This document shows, piece by piece, positions 22,315-32,992 of a stretch of 64,000 nucleotides of DNA (position 1 is its first letter; every line of letters starts with the position of its first letter). The notes beneath the pieces are model-generated. The model was not told the DNA's origin. It did no database searches and saw nothing but the letters and a program-made list of their open reading frames with translations. Both the position numbers and the translations under genes were made by a program. The stretch comes from Russula earlei. Taxonomy: Eukaryota; Basidiomycota; Agaricomycetes; Russulales; Russulaceae. Location: positions 1 to 64,000 of the forward strand of contig JAGFNK010000296.1 of NCBI GenBank assembly GCA_025769875.1. Direction: 5' to 3'.

Positions 22315-22990
22315 CTATGTAAGGTATGTGAGCCCGCTGACCGGGAAACTCACATGACTTAAACTCGCCCCCCACCTCTCGCGCGTCCCTCGCCCACGCG
22401 TCCTCCTTCCTATCCTCCTTCACTCTCCTCCTTCCCTCCCACACTCTCCCTTCGACGTCATCCCTCGCGTTCCCACTCTGCGCCCGGGAACTGTGACAAC
22501 GGCTCAAGACGATCGCCGTCGACGTCACTCGCCTCGTCCTCGCCCCCGCCACGCGCATACATACGCACGCAGATGACGCACGCGCAGACGTCATCGCCAC
22601 TCAATCCGAGGGCTCGCTGCCCATAGCGTCTCGCCCCTTCGTCATCGCCGCGCCGCCTCGCGCTCTCGACTTGCAGTCAGAGGAGTAGCATTTTTGTATT
22701 TAAGTATCAGTAGCTACTATCTTGTTCAGTAGTCAAGCTTAGCTGAGCAGCTCAGTGAATGGGATCAGTTTTCTAGTATTCGCATTGACCCTCTCGTGTG
22801 GCTAAGAACACCTCGACTCCCTCAAGATCTTCCTCCTCCTTCAAGAACACACACACACACACTTGCGCGCGCGCGCGTGTTGCGTCCTCGGGCACGACCT
22901 TGCTCTCCCCTGCTCCCTTCTGTCCGTACCCGCCCTCGGATCAAACCTCAATTACTCCGCGTGCCCCAACCTGGCGCGCTCCAATGAATG
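22315..22990 (+). repeat. LTR-like repeat X, copy 2
   Basis: Starts tgtaaggtatgtgagcccg and ends near gcgcgctcca. It is homologous to the other X copies at 12.9-13.7 kb (inverted) and 59.0-59.8 kb. It includes gtatttaagtatcagtagct (promoter-like) near 22700 and a ca/cg microsatellite at 22849-22880. Confidence 0.6.
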
Positions 22991-22995
22991 ACAGT

Positions 22996-24040
22996 TTACT
23001 GTACCAATTAAATCAATTCGTCACCCTGTGTGACCTGTGACCTCCCTGACGAAATAATGGTTTCGTCAGGTTGGGTATTTTGTTGTGACCTGCAAAACAT
23101 TTTCGTCAGGGTTACAAAATTTGGAATTTTGCGTAATTTCAACGCGTCGCGACGCTGTACTGTAGCGAGTCCGGGGACGCGCGAATCATGCTGACCGGTC
23201 CAAGCGGAAAGAGGAGAGAAGGGGAGGGAGCAAGTGGTTCGCGCGACTATTGAGGCTTCTTGCTTTCCTCAGGCAGGGGTGATTGGGCCGCAAAGAGGGA
23301 TCCCTATTCACTGCGCTACTACAGAGTAGCTAGGGTTTTTATGTATAGGACAGTACAAAGGAGAATATGAAAGGAATCAGAGGACCATGAAAGGGAGGGA
23401 GAGCCATGAAAGGGAATCGAGAATGGTCAAGGCAGTCGAGGCGGTCATGAAAGGCTTTGAGACGCGAACGCGTCGAGTATGCTGGGGCGAGGCGTGCGCG
23501 CGTGGTCGGTGGCGAGGACTGGGCAATATGGTCAAGGTCTTGACGTCGGGTGTGAGGTCGTCGGCGTGCGGTCAGTGGCGAACGGCCTGGAATCGAGTTT
23601 GCGGGCGTGTGGCATACGCGTGGTCGGTGGCAAGGGCTTGATGTTGGGCGCGAGGGAGGTGACTTGCGCGTGCGGTTGGTGGCAAGGGGTGGGCGAGCTG
23701 AGGCAAAGGAGAGGAGGCGTCACGTCGTGTCGCATCTCGTTTCCGCACGTGGTTCTGTGGCCTGCCATACTGTAATCCTCACACATCTGTTGCCATGATG
23801 ATGCTGATGGATCGGACGTGGAATGATGATAGAATAGTACTATCTATTCCAACGGAGACTTTCGTCATCAGAAAATGCCCTTGAGCAATTTTTAAAAATT
23901 TTAGGACTTTTTGAAAGCATTTTTGTGACCAAAATATGGTTTCGTCACTTGGCTCTGGGACCTGTGACATTTGTGACATTTCGTCAAATCAGGTAGGCCT
24001 GTGACCTGTGACCGACGAATTGATTTAATTGGTACAGTAA
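22996..24040. mobile_element. Non-autonomous element (MITE-3) with 27-bp perfect inverted repeats
   Basis: 22996-23022 (ttactgtaccaattaaatca...) is the exact complement of 24014-24040. Subterminal cctgtgacctgtgac and tttcgtca motifs recur on both sides. The 990-bp core is GC-rich and has no recognised gene. The target duplication is not clear. Confidence 0.75.
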
Positions 24041-24315
24041 GTCCAAGATCGAAAGCCGAGTTGCCACGGGTGGGAGTCGGTGGCAGTGTGCCGATGCCCA
24101 CCGCTCCTGTCGTTTCCGCCCGCCTCTCAAGAGTGTGCCCAGAGAGGATTCAACATGACTGCGGCACCGTTCGACGGCGTGTCTGATGCCGCATGGGGGT
24201 TGTAGAATCTGGGGTCAGGGAGTTGGTGAGCTATTGTTCCATGGCAAGGTTTGTCAATTTCAGCTCAAACATCGTCTGCTACAGATCGACGCCTACATTA
24301 CCATTACAGTCAGCC

Positions 24316-24798
24316 TCAACCTTCCAGCTCTGAGATCTTGGATTCGTGGTTACGGAGATCATATTTTACTTGCTCTTCCACAACAGCGGCCAGTATAACG
24401 CTTCCAGACAGCCCCATGCCCTCTCGAAAGTCTCTTCGCTTTCTGAGCCCATCACAAGCCTCGCCCATGGCCGGCGGTTGTCCCATTCCGATTCTCCAGC
24501 GCCGCAAAAATCTCACTTCCCCTTCCGCGTTCCAGAATGGGTCGAAGGGCCACCAGCGAAAGGTGAGCGCATCATCACGAACCGACGGATTCTTTCCTCC
24601 CGACGACGATTCCCGTTCCCGCGTCGGTTCGATCCTGGCGGCCAATTTCTCCTCGTAGAAGCTTTGCGGTTGTCTCCGAAACCAATCGAGTTCCGCATCG
24701 GCACCGCATGCGAGAGACGCAGTCGTCATCTCAACGCACGCACGCGTCACCTCGGCGCCATGGATCATCACTTGCGAAAGGTCCCCGTTTCGTTGCAT
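24316..24798 (-). CDS. Hypothetical protein fragment
   Basis: A 160-codon open frame on the minus strand in CpG-rich DNA. The predicted protein is charged and Trp/Arg-rich (LTFRWWPFDPFWN, VRFLRRWRIGMGQPP). A possible upstream exon in another frame precedes it (about 24940-24850). No domain recognised; it may be part of an old host gene or a chance ORF. Confidence 0.28.
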   Translation of the reverse strand: MQRNGDLSQVMIHGAEVTRACVEMTTASLACGADAELDWFRRQPQSFYEEKLAARIEPTRERESSSGGKNPSVRDDALTFRWWPFDPFWNAEGEVRFLRRWRIGMGQPPAMGEACDGLRKRRDFREGMGLSGSVILAAVVEEQVKYDLRNHESKISELEG

Positions 24799-25396
24799 GT
24801 TTCCAACGCGTGACGAACATGTGTGCTCGGTCTGTGCACGACGCGCTCTCCTTGCAGATCTTCAGTGGCCAAGTCTGGATGAACGTGGTGTGGATGTGCC
24901 ACAGGGGGTCCATCTTATTGGTTATGGGTGGGAGGACCACTGCCGGTGATGTCCTGACCTCACAATTAATGGAGCCGAGGACACTCCGGACAGTAATGAC
25001 GCGTGAAAGTAGGACAACTGGCAGGCGGTGGCTGCGCCTTCGAAATCCACATCAAGCCCACTTCAAGTTGTTGTTTTCCCGTGAAAATAATAGTCGATTT
25101 GGGCCGCGGATTGAACATGCAAAGACTCATACCGCGTCCAATGTGTGTGGGAATTAAAAGACGCAGGCACTGTTATCGAAAAAGGGTTGGGGAGAAGGGG
25201 ATCACAGCACACGTCAAAATTCTGAATCTCATTGTCAGAACTTCTTCCTTCTACGGCCCCACCCATTTTCCCATACGTCTGCCTTGTCCAACTCGACCGC
25301 TTTACGTTCAACCAATGACGATGCAATCGATCCCGCATCCTCAACGGTCAAGGCACCATTGAGGGTCGAGTTGACGAGTTTGCTCGGGTCATATAT

Positions 25397-25722
25397 TTAT
25401 ATTTGAGTTTTAGCCGGCTCAGGGCCTACTGGGTGTTTTTTGCTCCAGTGCGCTGTGAAGTTGCGTTGCGTTGACGATCACCCCTCCACGAGCAAAGCGT
25501 AAATGGGCAGTAGATTGAGAGGGGAAGATAGCACCGGATATGTCGGTCCCGCTCTTGCTTGCGGTGGAATGTATTTCCGCACTTAGGGCACATGCGACTC
25601 GGATCCTGGAAGTGCGTGAATACGTTTAGATCAATGGATTGCTCCTGGGACCGCCCTTCCGTAACAAATTGCGCAGTGTTGTGAAGAAGGTTGGCATCTC
25701 CATTCACAGGGAGATCCCACAA
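25397..25722 (-). pseudogene. C2H2-type zinc-finger protein fragment, frameshifted
   Basis: The minus-strand frame from 25722 gives a first finger, CPKCGNTFHRKQERDRH (second ligand position RC), then a second, YCPFTLCSWRGDRQRN. The frame then goes wrong at a tandem gttgc repeat (25460-25474). Shifting there restores a likely finger end (FTAHWSKKH) and a stop at 25399-25397. Paired fingers of this form are common in uncharacterised basidiomycete DNA-binding proteins. The upstream part of the gene is not found. It may be a degraded gene or a gene captured by a transposon. Confidence 0.55.
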
Positions 25723-26389
25723 CGAATTTTATGTATGTAAGTCATGCATGACAGGAGATACTTCGAGAGAATTTGACATGCTTGTTGCCACTCATTGTGT
25801 CTGAGCGTGGGTGTATCGAGCTGAGTGGTTCGAGCTTGAAACAGTACTTGGATGTCCAGGCTCGCATCTCCTTCCACTATCACAGTGAAGGACTACGTTG
25901 AGTTGGAACGGGAATAAGTGCTAGCAATAGTTCATTTCGAAAGGATTAACGCACGTGTCGCGACTCCTCTGGGAGGATCCTCATGTCATGCCTCTCGCAT
26001 CCTTCCGCCTCTCCTTCAAGAGCCGTTAGGGATATCTACTCTAAATAATAGAAGCGAAGAAGGCGAGGGACGCACGAGGCGGCGAGATTTCACCTTGGAC
26101 CTCAATGCCAATATCGATATCATGACCAGTGGGTGAAGATACCATCGAGGTAGAAAATTGATATGGGGTGATCGCAGAATGAGGATGACGCAAAGCCACA
26201 GAGTCTTTTTTTTTTTCTTCCCTGGCGCTCGTCGAAAGCCACCACACCTGATAGTCAAGCTGTTTGGTTTTGAGCGGCCCATCAAGGCCGATCCTGGACA
26301 GGACCGACCGCAGCGGCCGCCACCGTGACGGTTCTCGTTCTGAAACGAGTCGACTTTTTGAATCAAGTCAGTCCACGACCCGGATGGGG

Positions 26390-26550
26390 TCACCGGCAGA
26401 GACAATCATCCGTTGTAAGCTTCAGTTACAAAAATTGTCCCGGTCGTCGTGGCGCAGAAGTGGGGGTACGCGTAGGCGGAAAAGAGGAGGACAGGAGACT
26501 CGATCCAAGCCCATCGAGCGTGATGGTCTCTGAGTCGGCTCTCGACTGAC
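26390..26550 (+). repeat. Dispersed repeat, unsplit copy (pair of 10060-10740)
   Basis: Continuous homologue of the two halves flanking solo LTR F3. It keeps CpG (gtcccggtcgtcgtggcgcagaag) where the 10-kb copy has TpG or CpA. Confidence 0.75.
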
Positions 26551-26799
26551 TGATCGTGATCTACGCTAGGTTCTCGTGATTTGCTTAAAAAATACCAGAA
26601 CAAGTGTAGACGCTCATACGATGAAATAATAACAACATACCAATTATCCAGTTGTCGAGAGCCAAGACCGTTGCGCTCGATGGCGCATTTTCCACCTACG
26701 TCGACGGCGCACGTTGATGGGTGCACGTTGCTATATGCCGATTCGCCAACATCGGGTACCGGGGTACGGTCCGCGCCGGTGAGCATTGAGACTGAGACG

Positions 26800-26960
26800 T
26801 CGGCGGGGTTTGTCTTACTATACGGCCCGTATATACGGCTTGATGGTGTCCCTTATATGGTACGGTACGGGTAGCTTACCGTACCGTCAGTACACTTCCA
26901 CTACTGTACCTGACAGTATGGTATGGGATACCATACTATTATGGTAGCCATAAACTGTAC
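26800..26960. repeat. GTAC/ATAC-rich low-complexity block
   Basis: Dense ggtacggtac, accgtaccgt and ggtatgggataccat motifs. Similar blocks occur near 39150-39190, 40640-40735 and 60845-61075, next to tagggctg-type ends, and look like hAT subterminal repeats. Confidence 0.5.
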
Positions 26961-27150
26961 TACATTACCCTGTACATTCGTCAGGTACTCTCAGGTCACA
27001 TCAGTCACAGTGCCATTTTCAAAGCCTGATTCATCACTGCACTGTGAATCCAAGAAGATGGTTGAGGCAGTGGGTGAAGTTTTTAGGTTACATACTGTAT
27101 TTAATGTAAGTATGTACCTAAAATATCACACTCACAACCATTAAGTAAAG

Positions 27151-27535
27151 TGTTGAACCGGAACCCGAACGGATCAAAGAAGGCGAAGACCTTCATACAA
27201 GGTTCAAGATCCGCTCATAGATGTTACGTGTTAGACAGAACTTTAGTATATGCGCTTATGGCAATAGGGTTACGCATAGTACGCTATCTATCACAAGATG
27301 CAGCCTTATGCTGCGTCTAGAACGTTTCCACATCACGCGTCACTTAATGCGCGATATAGTGGACACCTGTAGTCACCTCTTTTGGACTTAGGAACAGCCC
27401 TGGGTCATAGAGGTATAAATACCATACATGTAGACGAGTATACACATCGCTCTACACCCCAATATCACTTGAGCATTAGCACAACCTCTAAGGTGGGTTG
27501 CTTGGCCTGTTAGCTGCGCTCTATGCTGCGCAACA
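27151..27535 (+). repeat. 5' LTR of copia-I copy B
   Basis: 385 bp, TGTTGAACC...GCGCAACA. A TATA box (tataaata) lies at about 27414. No difference from the 3' LTR was seen by eye. Confidence 0.97.
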
Positions 27536-27547
27536 GGTTATGGGCCC
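27536..27547 (+). promoter_or_regulatory. Primer binding site (half initiator tRNA-Met)
   Basis: ggttatgggccc directly after the LTR is the exact complement of gggcccauaacc in the anticodon arm of eukaryotic initiator tRNA-Met. This implies priming from a cleaved tRNA, as known for copia. Confidence 0.88.
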
Positions 27548-27703
27548 TGCAAGCCATGCGCCTTCATCGGCTGCAACGATGGCGAAGCATCCCTGTAGCC
27601 TGCATGCTGCGGCGAGCTAGTCTACCCTATGGGGAGACTATGTCGGCTTGTTTAAATACAATACTCTTACTGACGACCTCTAAGCCCTCTTCTAACAGCT
27701 ACA

Positions 27704-30700
27704 ATGTCGTCGTCTCAACCCTCTGCCCCTGTTGTCCCCATCCTTGATGGTGCAAACTATGGTATTTGGTCAAAGGCTATGAAAGCCTACCTCATGTCCG
27801 TTGGACTGTGGGGTTATTGCAATGGCACATTTGAACTGCCAGTCCTTCCTGGACTTCCTCAGGCGCCTCTTGCTGAAGAGATTGCTGCCCAGGCTGCTGC
27901 AGTTGTAGCCCTGAGAGAATGGAACAAAGGAAATGATATGGCAGTTGGTCATATGGTCCTTAGATCAAGCATCGCGATCCAACAAGATCTTACGTCTTTG
28001 GATAACGCTGAGACAATCTGGAATCGCCTAGACACCCTTTATGGCACGGCGACTACCACCACGATCTATAAGGACTTTAAAGAAGCCATTTCCCTTCGCA
28101 TTAACCCGAGCCAACATCCTGGCCCACAAATAGATCGGATACACGCTGCATTCCAGCGTCTTACCACTTCCTCCCTTCCTATCCCTGACACCTTGCAGGC
28201 GCTCATCATCCTTGCTGCCATTCCCCAGAAATGGGAAATGTTTGTCCACATTGTTACTCAGAATTATGAAGTGGCCGACCTTAACGCTAAGGACGTCCGA
28301 GAGGCTATTGTCTCTCAATATCAAACTGAGATCAATCGAGGAACAGGCAAGAAGCACAGCGCGCAGAAGCTTTCAGCTGTCAAGTGCAAGCATGGTGACC
28401 CTTCCTTTTCCAATCAGCAGCAGGGCAATAAGCCCAAGCGCGATGAAGATAAGGACAAGTGCCAGCGCGGTAAGTGCGGCGGCAAAGGAAAAGGGAAAGG
28501 CAAGGAGAAAGCCGATCAAAGCCATGGCCCCGGACATTCTCACATCGCAGACGTTGCTGCACTCCCACTCCCGACCATTACTACTATCGCCCATCTGGGT
28601 CCTTCGGGGATCCAACAACGTACCGTCCCGACTGCGACTGACCCTCACAAACGCACTCACGGCCCTTACAAGGCCTTAAACAAAGCGCTTGATCTTGCTG
28701 ACAATCTTGGGGTAACTCCCACTATACAGACAGTCAAGACCCTCGAGCAGCGGATCTCGACTCAATCTGCTGCCTCGACAAGTGCAGTCAAACTCCCGTC
28801 GCCCGTCCCTGAGCCTATGGACCAGGACGATGGCGACTTTGCGCAAACAAACACGTTGGATTTATTCGACATTTATGACGGTATCCCAGAAGGTGCTGCC
28901 ACCCCTGAGCGTGCTCCGACTCCGTCGGATGAAGCGCTTGATTGGGGCAGCAACCCCGAAGATAACGAAGCGTGCGTGCGCCTCCCTCTCTCCTTTCACT
29001 CGCTAAAGAACCTATTAGCATCTTCCCAGCCCCAAAGCGGGCTAGATATGTCTAATAAGTGTTCGCTTGTATCGCACAATGTACAAATTAGCGCAGGAAG
29101 TAGTTCCCTGCATAGTGAATGTAACACAAATTGTTCGAGATGTAGAGGAAAGCACGACTTGAGTAAAATGGGATCCTTATGGCTCCTAGACTCTGGTGCA
29201 TCCGCACACTTCACCTTCGAAATAAAAGATTTTATAGAGTATACGCCGGCTTTGCCGCACGAAAGATCCCCTGTTAAAACTGCCGATAACACTATATATG
29301 TGGAAGGCAAAGGTGCTGTGTTGCTTCGGCACACTGTCAACTCTAAAACAGTTGTCACGCGCATTTCTCCTGTTCTCTATATTCCGAAAATTAACACTCA
29401 GATATTATCTATGGGGGAGTTTTTACAACAAGGGATGCATGCATTAGGGAATAGAAATCATATTTCCCTACAAGAGGACAGACGTATAATCCTGTCCTCT
29501 TACCCCTTATTCCTGGGTCAAACCACGTATTGGTTAGACGCCTCAATTGAAAGCGCGCAAGCGCATTCTCTTATCTACGCGGTAGATTATGATGTCATAC
29601 ACCGACGCCTTGGCCACCCATCTAAGGATGTCGTAACACGTGCTAAGACACATACCAAGGGTCTCCCTGAAGACCTGAAAATCCCTCAGGAACAGCCGGT
29701 ATGTCCTGGCTGCGCGCAAGGCAAAATGCCTGCATCTGCGCACCCCCCTTCTGAAACTCGTGCTTCCGCACCGTTCGAGCGTATTCACTCGGACCTTAAG
29801 AGTTTCCCTGTGAAGTCGTATCATAAGTACGAATATTTCGTCAGTTTCATTGACGATTATTCCTCCTATGCATGGATCACACTCCTAAAAAATAAAAAGT
29901 CGACCATAATGGCCGTCAAGCAATTCCTAGCTATGGTCAAAAACCAATATAAAGCAGGAATCAAAGAGTGGATGTCCGATGCTGGTGGAGAGTACAAGTC
30001 CGAGGCCTTTGATAACGTCCTAAAGGATGAAGGAATTAAAATCCTACAAAGCGCCCCATACACTCCACAACAGAATGGACGCGCAGAGCGCTTTATGCGC
30101 ACTGTAATGGACAAAGCTCAGGCAATGCGCCTTGAAGCTTGTCTACCTCCCTCCTGGTGGGAATTTGCAGTGAATCATGGGACACACTGTTACAATAGGA
30201 CACCTGCCAGACGCCTTCAATGGCATACACCCTACGAAGTCCTAAAGAACGAGGTCCCTGATATCTCACACCTCAGAGTATTTGGTTGCGGTGCATATGT
30301 GCACATACCAGAAAAGCGTCGAGTAAATAAGCTTTCGCCTAAAAGCGAGCTAATGATCTACCTTGGTCACACTGAGGGGATCAAAGCCTCACTCTTTATG
30401 AGGCTTCCAAATAATACGCTTTACACAAATGCTACCGCCCTGTATGACGAGACCCTGTACCCCAAATGTGACAAAGCGCGCACTAAAGGTACCACGCGGA
30501 TTAATGAACCGCGTGAGGAACTACCACAACAACCTGTCGAAGACACCATTCCTGGTGTTGACGACCCATTCCCTACAATCAAAAGTGAGGACGATGAGCA
30601 GCCTATACAGGCGCCAGAGGAAGAGGAACGCGAGCAAACGCCCGTCCCTCCTACACTGTCCCCTCCTCCTGTTGAAGAACCTGTACCTCTTCGAAGGTCT

Positions 30701-31351
30701 CAGCGGTTGAGGAAAGTACCTACCCGTCCAGGCAACGTCTATGGTGAACGCAGACACCCCACAGAAGTGGAAAAAGATGTTCGGCGCACACGCACATGGA
30801 GAACAATGACAGAAAACCAACCCGGTAGCTCCGGTGAGGGTAGTACGTCAGGATCGGCCGCTCCAGGCCCTTACCCTCCTGTCGTCCTTGACGATCAACC
30901 GCCGCAAGCCTCTGAGGATGAGGTAGAAGACATTCTACGTCTTGCAAGGGAAGGGGGAGTCAAATTTCTGAACTATCTGCTCGCCCAAGCAGTTCCACTA
31001 AGTTCAGATACACCTGATACTGCGAAGATTCGCGAATGGACCTTTAGGGACATTCTGCGAATGCCAAGTGAACTCCAAAAGGAGTGGAAAGATGCTTGTC
31101 GCGAGGAGTTGGAATCCCTCCGCAGATGCAAAGTCTTCGAATTAGTCGATCCTCCCAAGGATCGCAAAATAATTAAAAATAGATGGGTATTCGACCTTAA
31201 GTCTGATGGTCGTAAAAAAGCCAGACTAGTCGCCAAAGGCTTCTCCCAAGTAGAAGGCATTGACTATGACGAAATATTCTCACCCGTGGTACGGTTTGAG
31301 ACAGTTCCGCCTGATGATTGCGCTCGCAGCGCTCAAAAATTGGCACATTAG
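27704..31351 (+). CDS. Copia-I Gag-protease-integrase-RT (N-terminal part of polyprotein)
   Basis: 1215 codons from ATG (tacaatgtcg). Order: Gag (about 1-250) with a basic tail (KGKGKGKEK) and no CCHC knuckle; a retropepsin around residue 496 (LLDSGASAHF); integrase with an HH-CC zinc region (CPGCAQGK) and catalytic Asp 697 (HSDLKS), Asp 759 (SDAGGEY) and Glu 795 (NGRAERF), a D-D-35-E spacing; a Pro/Glu-rich linker; and the start of RT (IKNRWVFDLKSDG, FSPVVRFETV). One extra T at 31305-31306 relative to copy A shifts the frame just after RFETV, so this ORF ends in 15 wrong residues. The rest of RT continues in the next frame. Confidence 0.95.
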   Translation: MSSSQPSAPVVPILDGANYGIWSKAMKAYLMSVGLWGYCNGTFELPVLPGLPQAPLAEEIAAQAAAVVALREWNKGNDMAVGHMVLRSSIAIQQDLTSLDNAETIWNRLDTLYGTATTTTIYKDFKEAISLRINPSQHPGPQIDRIHAAFQRLTTSSLPIPDTLQALIILAAIPQKWEMFVHIVTQNYEVADLNAKDVREAIVSQYQTEINRGTGKKHSAQKLSAVKCKHGDPSFSNQQQGNKPKRDEDKDKCQRGKCGGKGKGKGKEKADQSHGPGHSHIADVAALPLPTITTIAHLGPSGIQQRTVPTATDPHKRTHGPYKALNKALDLADNLGVTPTIQTVKTLEQRISTQSAASTSAVKLPSPVPEPMDQDDGDFAQTNTLDLFDIYDGIPEGAATPERAPTPSDEALDWGSNPEDNEACVRLPLSFHSLKNLLASSQPQSGLDMSNKCSLVSHNVQISAGSSSLHSECNTNCSRCRGKHDLSKMGSLWLLDSGASAHFTFEIKDFIEYTPALPHERSPVKTADNTIYVEGKGAVLLRHTVNSKTVVTRISPVLYIPKINTQILSMGEFLQQGMHALGNRNHISLQEDRRIILSSYPLFLGQTTYWLDASIESAQAHSLIYAVDYDVIHRRLGHPSKDVVTRAKTHTKGLPEDLKIPQEQPVCPGCAQGKMPASAHPPSETRASAPFERIHSDLKSFPVKSYHKYEYFVSFIDDYSSYAWITLLKNKKSTIMAVKQFLAMVKNQYKAGIKEWMSDAGGEYKSEAFDNVLKDEGIKILQSAPYTPQQNGRAERFMRTVMDKAQAMRLEACLPPSWWEFAVNHGTHCYNRTPARRLQWHTPYEVLKNEVPDISHLRVFGCGAYVHIPEKRRVNKLSPKSELMIYLGHTEGIKASLFMRLPNNTLYTNATALYDETLYPKCDKARTKGTTRINEPREELPQQPVEDTIPGVDDPFPTIKSEDDEQPIQAPEEEEREQTPVPPTLSPPPVEEPVPLRRSQRLRKVPTRPGNVYGERRHPTEVEKDVRRTRTWRTMTENQPGSSGEGSTSGSAAPGPYPPVVLDDQPPQASEDEVEDILRLAREGGVKFLNYLLAQAVPLSSDTPDTAKIREWTFRDILRMPSELQKEWKDACREELESLRRCKVFELVDPPKDRKIIKNRWVFDLKSDGRKKARLVAKGFSQVEGIDYDEIFSPVVRFETVPPDDCARSAQKLAH

Positions 31352-32558
31352 CGGACTAGACGTCAAGACTGCCTTTCTCTATGGCGAGCTCGATGAAGAG
31401 CTCTATATGGAGCAGCCTGAGGGCTTCAAAATAAAAGGCCAAGAGCGTAAAGTCATGCGCCTTAAACGCGCAATATATGGACTTAAGCAAGCGGCACTTG
31501 CATGGTGGAAAGCCCTTGACAAGTCCATGGCCTCGCTCGGCCTTATTCGCCTTATGTCTGACTCTGGGCTCTTTGTAAGTAAAGACAAGAGCATCATAGC
31601 CATCGTCTATGTCGATGATGTGCTCTTCTTTGGAGCAGACAAAAAACAAATCAATAAAACAAAGGAGCGCTTTATGAAGCTCTGGGAATGTCGAGATCTG
31701 GGCGATGCCCAAGAATTTCTACGCATGCGCATTCAACGCAAGTCCGGCCAGATACATCTGGACCAGACTGAATATCTACAGAAAGTGCTGCAGCGTTTCG
31801 ACTTGCTTAATGCAAACCCTGCTCCTACTCCGCTACCAGAGGGCTATCACCCCTCTCCCAACACTTCCACTGCTGACCCAGCCTTGCGGTCAAAATTCCA
31901 GCAAGTTATAGGATCACTCCTGTACATAATGCTTGGAACGCGTCCAGACATAGCCTTTGCGGTCACTAAATTGTCGCAACATGCTGCCAATCCCTCAGAG
32001 GATCATTTAAATCGTGCATTCTATATTTGCCGATACCTCTTGGGAACCGCCAATTATGCTTTGGTCTACGATGGACCATCAAATGGTGGCCTAATGGCAT
32101 ATGCTGACTCTGACTGGGCTTCTGATCCGACTAATCGGAAGTCCACTACAGGCTATATGGTGAACCTGGCTGGAGCAATATTTTCATGGAACTCACGAGC
32201 GCAGAAAACAGTTGCGCTCTCCTCCACTGAAGCCGAGTACATGTCGCTCTCTGACACGAGCAGACAGTTAGTTTGGATCAAATCCTTACTAACAGAACTT
32301 GGCATCAATCTTGCTCCCATCCCACTGTTCAGTGATAACCAAGGCTCAATATTCTTAGCCTCCAACCCTGTGCAAGAAAAGCGCATCAAACACATTGATT
32401 TGCGCTATCACTTCATTCGTGAAGTCATACAAAATAAACAGGTGGAGCTATTCTTTATTGAAGGGGCTAACAACCCAGCCGACATGTTCACCAAGAACCT
32501 TGGTCGCGTCAAGTTCCTCAAATTCAGGGAGCAGCTAGGACTAACATTCTACCCCTGA
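31260..32558 (+). CDS. Copia-I RT-RNase H (C-terminal part of polyprotein, +1 frame)
   Basis: True homology starts near 31306 ([16 protein letters not shown]). The RT active site YVDD is at 31608-31619. RNase H has ADSDWASD, SSTEAEYMSL and DNQGS motifs, and the frame ends FREQLGLTFYP at TGA 32558. The domain has no other lesion. The break within RT is not where programmed Gag/Pol frameshifts occur, so a fresh mutation or a base-calling error is more likely than programmed recoding. The ATG at 31260 lies upstream of the real homology and is not a natural start. Confidence 0.92.
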   Translation: MTMTKYSHPWYGLRQFRLMIALAALKNWHISGLDVKTAFLYGELDEELYMEQPEGFKIKGQERKVMRLKRAIYGLKQAALAWWKALDKSMASLGLIRLMSDSGLFVSKDKSIIAIVYVDDVLFFGADKKQINKTKERFMKLWECRDLGDAQEFLRMRIQRKSGQIHLDQTEYLQKVLQRFDLLNANPAPTPLPEGYHPSPNTSTADPALRSKFQQVIGSLLYIMLGTRPDIAFAVTKLSQHAANPSEDHLNRAFYICRYLLGTANYALVYDGPSNGGLMAYADSDWASDPTNRKSTTGYMVNLAGAIFSWNSRAQKTVALSSTEAEYMSLSDTSRQLVWIKSLLTELGINLAPIPLFSDNQGSIFLASNPVQEKRIKHIDLRYHFIREVIQNKQVELFFIEGANNPADMFTKNLGRVKFLKFREQLGLTFYP

Positions 32559-32607
32559 ATGTGGGAAAATGCTCACGGCATCTACCGATGCACTTAGCAA
32601 GGGGGAG

Positions 32608-32992
32608 TGTTGAACCGGAACCCGAACGGATCAAAGAAGGCGAAGACCTTCATACAAGGTTCAAGATCCGCTCATAGATGTTACGTGTTAGACAGAACTT
32701 TAGTATATGCGCTTATGGCAATAGGGTTACGCATAGTACGCTATCTATCACAAGATGCAGCCTTATGCTGCGTCTAGAACGTTTCCACATCACGCGTCAC
32801 TTAATGCGCGATATAGTGGACACCTGTAGTCACCTCTTTTGGACTTAGGAACAGCCCTGGGTCATAGAGGTATAAATACCATACATGTAGACGAGTATAC
32901 ACATCGCTCTACACCCCAATATCACTTGAGCATTAGCACAACCTCTAAGGTGGGTTGCTTGGCCTGTTAGCTGCGCTCTATGCTGCGCAACA
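32608..32992 (+). repeat. 3' LTR of copia-I copy B
   Basis: 385 bp, same as the 5' LTR by eye; followed by the taaag target duplication. Confidence 0.97.

Larger units (their letters stand above)
27151..32992 (+). mobile_element. Ty1/copia retrotransposon, nearly intact (copia-I copy B)
   Basis: 5842 bp with LTRs of 385 bp that look identical by eye, a half-tRNA PBS, one long polyprotein frame with one frameshift, a PPT (aagggggag, 32599-32607) and a perfect 5-bp target duplication taaag at 27146-27150 and 32993-32997. This is the youngest element in the window and the reference for copy A. Confidence 0.97.

Noticed and set aside
31260..31360. Programmed frameshift between copia-I ORFs
   Set aside because: The break lies inside RT, copy A has the shorter form at that base, and no slippery site known for Ty1/copia is seen; a mutation or sequencing error is simpler.
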